Origin: Gammaproteobacteria bacterium
GTDB taxonomy: Bacteria > Pseudomonadota > Gammaproteobacteria > Enterobacterales > Alteromonadaceae
DNA length: 6,553 nucleotides
NCBI GenBank assembly: GCA_023380515.1
Contig: JAMCRH010000229.1
Span: 1-6,553, forward strand
Direction of reading: 5' to 3'
The position numbers and the translations under genes are program-made. Shown here piece after piece: positions 1-6,012 of the stretch (the stretch's first letter is position 1; each line of letters starts with the position of its first letter). The notes below the pieces were generated by a model. The model was not told the DNA's origin and made no database searches. It saw only the letters and a list, made by a program, of their open reading frames with translations.

Positions 1-525
1 GATGCCGAATTTATTTTCCTCTGGATAGCCTTTAATGCGGCGTACACCAGCCAACATGCAAACGATGAGCGGTTCACCGAACGTGATACCTTTGATGGGT
101 TCTTGCAGCGCATTGTTGGGTTTGACAGTGATAAAGCGCTCTACCAGATCATTTGGAAGCACTACCCTTCTGTGATCCGTTCGCTCATGGACAATCAGTA
201 TGTGTTCCAACCTTACTGGGACTGCATGAACAAGCCTGAGCCTGATAACAGTTGGCAAGAAAGCTTCTCAGCTGCCAAGCGAGCCAGCCATAAAGCCTTG
301 GCGGAGCAAAACGTGAGCACCAGTTTAAGCATTGTACTGAGTCGTTTATACACTCTACGCAACCAACTCGTGCACGGTGGCGCGGCCTGGAATGGCCAGC
401 TTAACCGCACTCAGCTAAAAGACGCCGCTAACCTACTAGCCCATATTGTCCCTATTGTGCTGCGCCTTATGATGGAGCACGGCAGCGAACACTGGGGCGA
501 TGCCACATACTTTCTCGTAGACTAA
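1..525 (+). CDS. HEPN-domain protein, C-terminal part (5'-truncated by window)
   Basis: The frame is open from base 1 to the TAA at 523-525, giving 174 visible residues; the start lies upstream of the window. A TTG at 103 could be read as a start, but coding-like sequence (DAEFIFLWIAFNAAY) runs through before it, so the gene is partial rather than short. Residues 116-127 read LYTLRNQLVHGG. This is the R-x4-H signature of HEPN domains (R120, polar N121, H125), set in a predominantly helical sequence and followed by a hydrophobic helix (LLAHIVPIVLRLMM). The pattern resembles Apea-like HEPN proteins of unknown role. HEPN domains with this motif are often metal-independent RNases in toxin, abortive-infection and other defence systems; RNase activity here is inferred only. 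No partner gene is visible. The gene ends just before a tRNA 3' fragment, so it probably sits at the edge of an integrated element. Family assignment is fairly secure, function is not. Confidence 0.75.
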   Translation, partial: DAEFIFLWIAFNAAYTSQHANDERFTERDTFDGFLQRIVGFDSDKALYQIIWKHYPSVIRSLMDNQYVFQPYWDCMNKPEPDNSWQESFSAAKRASHKALAEQNVSTSLSIVLSRLYTLRNQLVHGGAAWNGQLNRTQLKDAANLLAHIVPIVLRLMMEHGSEHWGDATYFLVD

Positions 526-550
526 GGTTTTGGAGGGTAATGAAGGGTTG

Positions 551-573
551 TTCGAATCTACTAGGACGCACCA
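551..573 (+). other. tRNA 3'-end fragment, probable att site (attR/attL-type scar)
   Basis: The bases fit tRNA positions 54-76 exactly: T-loop TTCGAAT (551-557), T-stem 3' strand CTACT (558-562), acceptor 3' strand AGGACGC (563-569), discriminator A (570) and CCA (571-573). The five bases before it (GGTTG, 546-550) pair only imperfectly with CTACT, with a T-T mismatch at the second pair from the loop. Nothing further upstream resembles an anticodon or D arm. So only the 3' end is present, and homology probably starts at or next to the T-loop. The acceptor strand implies a tRNA beginning GCGTCCT. From memory, E. coli tRNA-Val(GAC) begins GCGTCCG and ends CGGACGCACCA, so a valine tRNA is the best guess, with arginine possible. 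A chance match of this geometry directly before a terminator is unlikely. Confidence 0.7.
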
Positions 574-580
574 GATACTG

Positions 581-612
581 AAAAGCCCCGTTACGCAAGT
601 GACGGGGCTTTT
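581..612 (+). terminator. Rho-independent terminator, probably the displaced tRNA terminator
   Basis: A near-perfect hairpin pairs 581-594 with 599-612. The arms AAAAGCCCCGT and ACGGGGCTTTT are exact complements, extended inward by one G-T wobble and two further pairs to a GCAA (GNRA-type) tetraloop at 595-598. The 3' arm runs into TTTTTGTTTT (609-618), a good U-tract. It starts 7 bases after the CCA of the tRNA fragment, as expected for a tRNA's native terminator, and also ends any HEPN transcript. The A-run at the 5' side could give weak termination on the minus strand. Confidence 0.9.
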
Positions 613-671
613 TGTTTTGAGGCTTAATAGACTTGGATTGTTTGTCTGCTCAGCCCACCCGACCATAACGT

Positions 672-697
672 TTTACATATAGCAGCGGCAGTAAAAT
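672..697 (+). promoter_or_regulatory. Weak promoter candidate upstream of the signalling operon
   Basis: The gap 613-735 between the terminator and the first kinase gene must hold the operon's promoter if transcription starts locally, because the terminator isolates it from the left. The best sigma-70-like elements are TTTACA (672-677, 5 of 6 to consensus) and TAAAAT (692-697, 5 of 6), but the 14-base spacer is shorter than the usual 16-18. An A/T-rich stretch TATTAT (726-731) sits too close to the GTG to serve as a normal -10. No clear operator palindrome was seen. This is a candidate only. Confidence 0.25.
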
Positions 698-735
698 CCC
701 CTACACTTGCGTTTTATCTTTCGGTTATTATCAAC

Positions 736-2304
736 GTGCCATTTAACCGTACCATTAGCCTACATATTATCGTCATTATTGCTTTTGCAATCGTTCTCAA
801 CGAGTTGCTCCTCGCGCCATTTAAGCTATGGTTGCAGCAGGAGCAGCGCAGTGAAATGCATCAAAGCGCGACCAATCTTAATAGCTTTATTCTTAACGAG
901 TTAAGCGAACCGATTTACATTTCCATAGGCATTGCGACCTACATTAGCAGCAATCGCGGGGAAATTGATTCTGAGCCGCTGGATCATTGGCTCGAATCGT
1001 TGTTTGCCCACACCCGCCATACTCGAAACATTGGTGTGGCGCCTGACAACGTGCTGCAATACCTTTATCCGAAAGCCTTGAACCAGCAAGCACTGGGTTT
1101 GCGCTACGCTGATATACCTGACCAGTGGCCGATGGTGCAGCGCATCATGCAAACTGGACAAAGCCAACTGCAAGGGCCTATTAATCTAGTGCAAGGCGAA
1201 CGTGGTTTTGCGTTTCGCCAGCCCATCTTCGTTGACGGCCGCTATTGGGGGTTAGTCAGCACCATTATCAATTTAGATTCAGTCAACCAAAGCATTGCTC
1301 AGCATTTCTCTTCTTCCCCCCACGCGCTGTCTATTTACAACCAAGCGGGAGAGCTATTTTATTCCAACACCGAAAACGCCCAACCGCAACGTATGCAAAC
1401 CCTTGATTCGATTCGAGTTGAGCAACGTATTCCGCTGCCGGAAACGTATTGGCAAGTGGTGGTTGAAGGGCCACTGAACGCTCAAGCAATCATGATCGCT
1501 CGATTGCTTGGCGCCTTAACACTGATTACTTTTATGCTCTTTGGATATACCCTATGGCATAAAACACGGCGTGCGCAAGCAGAACGGGCACAAGTTCAAG
1601 CCCATAAGGCGCAATTTTTGGCAGCTGTTAGTCATGAGTTAAAAACGCCACTGACCGTGATTCAAGGCAGCCTAAGCTTGCTTCAACACCCTGATATTCA
1701 CCCCGATAAAAAGCAGCAAGCATTACAAGCAGCGCTTAAACAGCAACAACGTTTGAGCCATTTAATTTATGACCTGCTGGACTTTAATCTCGCCCTGAAT
1801 AAGCAGCTACGGATAGTAAGCCAGCCCACACCCTTGATTCCCCTGCTGAACACTATGGTCGAACGTTTTACGCCACGCTTTGAGCAAGCGAACATTCGTT
1901 TCAGATTAGAATATCAAGGGGGTATCCAGCCGGTGCTGATCACTGATCCGGCACGTCTTGAGCAAGTATTACGTCACTTGCTGGATAACACCCTTAAATT
2001 TTGTCGTTCGGGTGACACGGTGGAAATAGCCCTAGACGTTGCAGAGCTAGTGACTATTAGCTTGCGCGACACAGGGCCGGGTATTCCCAATACATTCACT
2101 CAACCTAATTTAGAGCTTTTTTTACAACATGATGGGTCAGATTCTAGACAGCAAGGCGGGACTGGATTAGGGTTAGCATTATGTCGTGAAATTATCGCTT
2201 TATTAGACGGTGAGATGCATATTTGCGCCTCTCCAGCAGAGGGCTCATTAATACGCATGACATGGCCGTTGCGATTGCTTCAGCCTGCCGAGCACAAGGA
2301 ATAG
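736..2304 (+). CDS. Membrane CHASE-domain sensor histidine kinase
   Basis: This 522-residue inner-membrane kinase has one transmembrane helix at about 8-27, a periplasmic sensor region of about 28-251, a second helix at about 252-273 (rich in L, I, M and F), then a cytoplasmic kinase core. The sensor carries CHASE hallmarks: RNIGVAPD (98-104), LGLRYADIPDQWP (120-132), GPINLVQGERGFAFRQPIF (147-165) and YWGLVS (170-175). The core has an H-box with phosphoacceptor H300 (VSHELKTP), an N-box HLLDNTLKF with N418 retained but the first Asn replaced by His, a G1 box DTGPGIP (445-451), a loose F-box around F462, and a G2 box GGTGLGL (474-480). No receiver domain is fused, so phosphate must go to another protein, plausibly one encoded downstream. 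GTG at 736 is the only standard in-frame start that includes the first membrane helix; the frame upstream is open to the TAG at 628 but lacks ATG, GTG or TTG. No Shine-Dalgarno sequence precedes it. The ligand is unknown. Confidence 0.9.
   Translation: MPFNRTISLHIIVIIAFAIVLNELLLAPFKLWLQQEQRSEMHQSATNLNSFILNELSEPIYISIGIATYISSNRGEIDSEPLDHWLESLFAHTRHTRNIGVAPDNVLQYLYPKALNQQALGLRYADIPDQWPMVQRIMQTGQSQLQGPINLVQGERGFAFRQPIFVDGRYWGLVSTIINLDSVNQSIAQHFSSSPHALSIYNQAGELFYSNTENAQPQRMQTLDSIRVEQRIPLPETYWQVVVEGPLNAQAIMIARLLGALTLITFMLFGYTLWHKTRRAQAERAQVQAHKAQFLAAVSHELKTPLTVIQGSLSLLQHPDIHPDKKQQALQAALKQQQRLSHLIYDLLDFNLALNKQLRIVSQPTPLIPLLNTMVERFTPRFEQANIRFRLEYQGGIQPVLITDPARLEQVLRHLLDNTLKFCRSGDTVEIALDVAELVTISLRDTGPGIPNTFTQPNLELFLQHDGSDSRQQGGTGLGLALCREIIALLDGEMHICASPAEGSLIRMTWPLRLLQPAEHKE
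2296..2300 (+). promoter_or_regulatory. Ribosome binding site deciding the ATG at 2306
   Basis: AAGGA lies inside the last codons of the CHASE kinase gene, 5 bases before ATG 2306 and 11 before the second in-frame ATG at 2312. The spacing favours 2306. That places the start one base after the upstream stop codon, which suggests translational coupling. Confidence 0.65.
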
Positions 2305-2305
2305 A

Positions 2306-5300
2306 ATGCCTATGACAGAGCAAGAACGCCGTCGTCTGCAAGCCCTGATTCAAACCAAGCTGTTAGATACTGATGTAGACCCCCGTTTTGAACGCATTAC
2401 TCAGCTCGCACGCCAAGTTTTCGATGTGCCTATCGCCCTGATTAGCTTATTAGATAGCTCACGCCAATGGTTCAAATCTAAACAAGGTATCGACATTCAG
2501 CAAACACCACGCTGCCATGCGTTTTGCCATTATGCAGTCGAGGCGGACGCTGAGTTAGTCGTGCCAGACGCTAAGCTAGATCCGCGTTTTGTACATAACC
2601 CCTTGGTCACTGGCGCGCCGCATATTCGCGCTTACGCAGGTGTTCCTATTCACAGCCCCGACGGTTTTGCACTGGGCACCTTATGTATTATCGATACCAA
2701 ACCGCGCCATTTCGACACCCAGCAATTACGTTACTTGCAGGATCTTGCTCATTGGGCCGAAAGTACCATTAAAGCGGACTACATGACCAAGCATGTCCGC
2801 GAACTCGAGCAGCTTCGCTCTGATTCCAGTTATCAGGCGCGCATGAACGACCTAAAAGCTAAGCTTGCTTTGCATCGAGATAATCCGCAACAAGGGGCAG
2901 CGCTAAAGGAGCATTTTAACTACATAGTTAAGGCCTGTGCCAAAGTCATGGGGTTAAGCAACTGCAGTATTTGGCTAGGTAGCACAGCCGATAACATCAT
3001 CTGTCAAGCGAGCTATGATGCCGCTAACAAGTGCTTTGAGCATGGTGCTACCTTGGCGTACGAATCCAACATGCCCTATTGGCAACACTTAGTTGAGCAC
3101 GGTGTGCTGGTCGTCCACGATACCCAACAACGTCCGGCTGCACTTGCAACATTGCAACAATCCTATCTCGAACCTAATCATGTTACCGCGTTGCTCGACG
3201 TTTTAATCGTCGACGAAACTGGCTTTAAAGGGTGCTTATGTTTTGAAATACGCCATCAACCACGCGAATGGACTGATGCGGAAATTAGTTTCGCCAGTGA
3301 TATTGCCAATCTAATCACCACGCTGTTGATAGCTGCGCGGCAAAGAGAAGCGGCGGCAGAATCAGCCCAGTTAGCTACGACCTTATCAACTATCATGGAA
3401 GCTGCGGTGGACGTCGCTATCATCGCAACCGACTGCGATGGGCTGATTCATACCTTTAATCGCGGCGCTGAAACCATGCTTGGGTATCGCAGTGAGGAGG
3501 TCATCCAGCAAGCCATCCCTACACATTTTCACGACCCAGATGAACTTGCGGAGGTTGCGCGACAAATTAGTACGCAGTGCCAAATCGAAGCTGGGTTCGA
3601 CATATTTAAACACGCCGTAAATTCCAGCGAGCTCAATCATCGTCACTGGCGGTATATCCGTAAAGACGGCAGTGTTATTCAGGTATTGCTAAAGCTTTCA
3701 GCTATGCTAGATACAGACGGTCAGGTTACCGGCTACTTAGGTATTGCGATAGATGTTGAAGACGAGCTAAACGCACAGCGCGAGCTTCAACTCCAAGAGT
3801 CGCGCTTACGTGCGCTGTTTGAGTTGTCGCCTGTGGGCATTGCGTTAAATGACTTTGAAACTGGGCAGTTTCTCGATGGTAACCCTAAATTACTCGAGCC
3901 CACAGGTTACACCGAAGCTGAATTTAAAGCGTTAAGTTATTTCGACCTGACACCCCCGGAGTATTTCGAAAAGGAAAAAGAAATGCTGGTGTCGATGGAA
4001 CAAACTGGCCGCTATGGTCCGTTTGAGAAGGAATATATTCGTAAAGACGGGTCGCGCTACCCTATTCTTCTCAATGGCGTAGTCGTTGAAGATCAAGATG
4101 GGCGGAAGCTGATTTGGTCAATTATTGAAGACATCAGCGAACGTAAGCACTTAGAAAGTTTGAAAAACCAGTTTATATCTACCGTGAGCCATGAATTGCG
4201 AACGCCGCTTACCTCAGTATCTGGCGCTCTAGCGTTGTTACAGTCAGGTCGACTTGGGGAAATGTCACCAAAAGCGAGTAATATGCTTAATATTGCCGCC
4301 AATAACAGTAAACGTTTAATTAGCTTAATTAACGACCTGCTGGACTTTGAAAAGCTTGCTTCAGGCAACATGAATTTTGATTTTCAACTTCACTCTGCAG
4401 AGCGCCTGATTCGTGCTGCGTTGGATGACAACAGTACCTATGCGGCACAACACGGCATTGACATTCATTTGCGGCCTCTGCCTGAAGCCATAGACAGCGC
4501 GCAAGTTTATGTCGATGAGCAGCGATTCCAGCAAGTGATGAGCAACTTAATCTCGAATGCGGTGAAGTTCTCGCCAGAGGGTAGCTCTGTTGAGATTACG
4601 GTTACCCCGCTTCCGCAAGGGCTTCGGGTTTTAGTTTCAGATCATGGCCCTGGTATTCCAGAAGAGTTTCGTAATCGTATTTTTAAGCGCTTCCAACAGG
4701 CGATGCACGAGGGTAAAGCCACGAAGTCTGGCACAGGCCTTGGCTTGGCGATTACCCGAGAGCTGGTTGAAGCGATGCATGGCAAAATTGACTTCGTATC
4801 TACGGTTGGTGAAGGCAGCTGTTTTTACTTCGACCTGCCTCTACGCCGTGTAGACACATCAAGTGCCGCGCCTGCATGCGCACACCAACGCGCAGCCTTG
4901 GTGATTGAGGACGACTTGAGCGTTTGCGAAGTGCTTGCTGAAATGTATCTACGTGAAGGCTTCGATGTAAGAACCGCAACGACGATACACGCAGCTCGCG
5001 AATTAATTCATCGTCAGAGCTTTCAGCTGATTAGCTTAGATCTCAAATTACCTGACGGCAAGGGGCTCGACTTCCTGCATGAAATTCGTGCAAGCGAACT
5101 TAACGCCAGTGCTAAAGTGATCATCATCTCGGGTCAGCCCAATGAAGGCAGTTCACCTGCGAATTATCGCAGCGCGCAGTTAGATTGGTTAATTAAACCT
5201 GTACCAGAAGATTTGTTGACCAAAACCATCGATCGACTTCTGGGCCAATCGAACCAATTACGAATTTTACACGTTGAGGACGACACTGACTTGAGTCAAG

Positions 5301-5620
5301 TGGTGAGCTCTATGTTAGGTGAAACCTTTAAAGTCAAACATGCGCGCAGTGTATATAACGCACAGGAACTCATGCGCCAGCACAAATTTGACATCGTACT
5401 CCTTGATATCGGTCTGCCTGATGGTTCTGGTGCTAGCTTGATCCCCGAGATAAAAGCGATGAACGCAGACTGCGCTATCGTCATTTTATCAGGTCAACAC
5501 CTACCGGACTCAAAGTCGATGGCGATTCATGACGTGCTATTAAAAACAGATCTACCAAGCCTTAATTTAACTGACAAATTGTACCGCGCACTCAAAACAA
5601 TAAAAGGTGATGCCTCGTGA
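2306..5620 (+). CDS. Soluble hybrid histidine kinase, GAF-GAF-PAS-PAS-HisKA-HATPase-REC-REC
   Basis: This 1104-residue cytoplasmic hybrid kinase has no membrane helix. Domains in order: GAF1 at about 20-155 (LLDTDVDPRFERIT, PRCHAFCHYAV, YAGVPI, GTLCIID); GAF2 at about 200-345; PAS1 at about 358-486 and PAS2 at about 498-615, each with the PAC signature YIRKDGS (450-456, 578-584); HisKA with phosphoacceptor H629 (VSHELRTP); HATPase_c with N-box NLISNAVKF (N747, N751), G1 DHGPGIP (779-785), F-box IFKRF (792-796) and G2 GTGLGLAI (809-816). REC1 (about 863-978) has E868/D869, phosphoacceptor D912, S942 and K964-P965. REC2 (about 985-1100) has E991/D992, D1034, S1062 and K1080, but the residue after the lysine is Thr instead of the usual Pro. 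There is no Hpt domain, so phosphate leaving the receivers needs a separate Hpt, and one is encoded two genes downstream. The gene starts one base after the CHASE kinase stop and overlaps the next gene by 4 bases (GTGA). Architecture is certain; the sensed signals are not, since GAF and PAS domains bind many ligands. Confidence 0.95.
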   Translation: MPMTEQERRRLQALIQTKLLDTDVDPRFERITQLARQVFDVPIALISLLDSSRQWFKSKQGIDIQQTPRCHAFCHYAVEADAELVVPDAKLDPRFVHNPLVTGAPHIRAYAGVPIHSPDGFALGTLCIIDTKPRHFDTQQLRYLQDLAHWAESTIKADYMTKHVRELEQLRSDSSYQARMNDLKAKLALHRDNPQQGAALKEHFNYIVKACAKVMGLSNCSIWLGSTADNIICQASYDAANKCFEHGATLAYESNMPYWQHLVEHGVLVVHDTQQRPAALATLQQSYLEPNHVTALLDVLIVDETGFKGCLCFEIRHQPREWTDAEISFASDIANLITTLLIAARQREAAAESAQLATTLSTIMEAAVDVAIIATDCDGLIHTFNRGAETMLGYRSEEVIQQAIPTHFHDPDELAEVARQISTQCQIEAGFDIFKHAVNSSELNHRHWRYIRKDGSVIQVLLKLSAMLDTDGQVTGYLGIAIDVEDELNAQRELQLQESRLRALFELSPVGIALNDFETGQFLDGNPKLLEPTGYTEAEFKALSYFDLTPPEYFEKEKEMLVSMEQTGRYGPFEKEYIRKDGSRYPILLNGVVVEDQDGRKLIWSIIEDISERKHLESLKNQFISTVSHELRTPLTSVSGALALLQSGRLGEMSPKASNMLNIAANNSKRLISLINDLLDFEKLASGNMNFDFQLHSAERLIRAALDDNSTYAAQHGIDIHLRPLPEAIDSAQVYVDEQRFQQVMSNLISNAVKFSPEGSSVEITVTPLPQGLRVLVSDHGPGIPEEFRNRIFKRFQQAMHEGKATKSGTGLGLAITRELVEAMHGKIDFVSTVGEGSCFYFDLPLRRVDTSSAAPACAHQRAALVIEDDLSVCEVLAEMYLREGFDVRTATTIHAARELIHRQSFQLISLDLKLPDGKGLDFLHEIRASELNASAKVIIISGQPNEGSSPANYRSAQLDWLIKPVPEDLLTKTIDRLLGQSNQLRILHVEDDTDLSQVVSSMLGETFKVKHARSVYNAQELMRQHKFDIVLLDIGLPDGSGASLIPEIKAMNADCAIVILSGQHLPDSKSMAIHDVLLKTDLPSLNLTDKLYRALKTIKGDAS
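5605..5610 (+). promoter_or_regulatory. Ribosome binding site for the GTG at 5617
   Basis: AGGTGA lies 6 bases before GTG 5617, inside the last codons of the hybrid kinase. It supports the GTG that shares the GTGA overlap with the kinase stop codon, a typical coupled stop-start. Confidence 0.65.
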
Positions 5621-6012
5621 CTCAACATTTAACTATTGTATATGCGGAAGATGACCCTGATATCCAGATGATTGCATCAATGGCGCTTGAAGACATTGGA
5701 GGCTTCAATGTGCACTTATGCAACAATGGTGAAGAAGCGGTACAGCTATTAACCACGGGCCAAGTTAAACCAAACTTGATTCTACTTGACGTCATGATGC
5801 CGCAAAAAGATGGACCTACCGCCTTGCTGGAATTGCAATCTGCAATGGGGAACGATTTACCGCCGGTGGTATTTATTACCGCCAAAGCATCGGCAAGTGA
5901 AGTTGAACGTTTAATAGCCCTAGGCGCACAAAGTGTGATTACTAAGCCTTTTGACCCCATGACTCTGGCTGATGAAGTTGCCTCATGCTGGGAGAATGCA
6001 AGCCGTGACTAA
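5617..6012 (+). CDS. Stand-alone receiver-domain response regulator (CheY-like)
   Basis: The 131-residue protein is one complete receiver domain with no room for an output domain. It has the acidic pair E11/D12 (YAEDDPD), phosphoacceptor D58 in LILLDVMMPQKDG, switch residue T88 (VFITAK) and the conserved lysine and proline K110-P111 (ITKPFDP). All catalytic positions are intact, so it should be phosphorylated. It could be the final receiver of the relay, acting by protein-protein contact, or a phosphate sink. The start is GTG, in a 4-base overlap with the hybrid kinase stop and preceded by AGGTGA. Its 3' end overlaps the Hpt-REC gene by 8 bases, so it is encoded between the hybrid kinase and the Hpt that would logically feed it. 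Domain identity is very secure; its partner and target are inferred from position only. Confidence 0.95.
   Translation: MTQHLTIVYAEDDPDIQMIASMALEDIGGFNVHLCNNGEEAVQLLTTGQVKPNLILLDVMMPQKDGPTALLELQSAMGNDLPPVVFITAKASASEVERLIALGAQSVITKPFDPMTLADEVASCWENASRD
5990..5995 (+). promoter_or_regulatory. Ribosome binding site that favours GTG 6005 over ATG 5996
   Basis: GGGAGA ends 9 bases before GTG 6005 but touches the in-frame ATG at 5996, leaving no usable spacing for it. No other purine-rich site lies a proper distance before 5996. The GTG is therefore preferred, although the ATG would add only three residues (M-Q-A). Confidence 0.5.

Larger units (their letters stand above)
1..573. mobile_element. 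Distal end of a putative tRNA-integrated genomic island
   Basis: This is inferred from the tRNA 3'-end fragment at 551-573, which lacks the rest of a tRNA and is followed by a terminator. Elements using tyrosine recombinases commonly integrate in tRNA 3' ends: they rebuild the full tRNA at one end and leave a short 3' duplicate at the other. Here the fragment's CCA points toward the signalling operon, so the element body should lie to the left, with the HEPN gene as its last cargo gene. The integrase and the intact tRNA would be outside the window to the left. No integrase, transposase or inverted repeat is visible, so element type is unknown. A decayed or deleted tRNA locus is the main alternative. 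Confidence 0.5.

Noticed and set aside
103..105. TTG at 103 as the true start of the HEPN gene
   Set aside because: The same frame is open to base 1 and encodes FIFLWIAFNAAY-like sequence that belongs to the domain. No ribosome binding site precedes the TTG.
541..573. A complete tRNA gene ending at 573
   Set aside because: Only the T-loop to CCA part fits. Upstream bases give no anticodon or D arm, no matching 5' acceptor strand GCGTCCT, and break the T-stem pairing.
540..581. A 13-codon ORF starting ATG at 540 just after GGAGGG (532-537), ending TGA at 579-581
   Set aside because: The ribosome-site spacing of 2 bases is too short, and the frame runs through the tRNA fragment and into the terminator stem. 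It is best explained as chance.
707..904. Plus-strand ORF overlapping the start of the CHASE kinase in another frame
   Set aside because: It begins with TTG, has no domain pattern, and overlaps the kinase reading frame, which carries clear CHASE and kinase motifs.
863..1100. Possible recent duplication of the two receivers in the hybrid kinase (positions are residue numbers of the protein at 2306-5620)
   Set aside because: Both share LPDG and SGQ motifs, but the rest differs as much as unrelated receivers do, so recent duplication is not supported by eye.
5622..5960. Minus-strand ORF of 112 codons opposite the receiver gene
   Set aside because: It is antisense to an intact receiver domain with all catalytic residues, and its translation shows no recognisable pattern.
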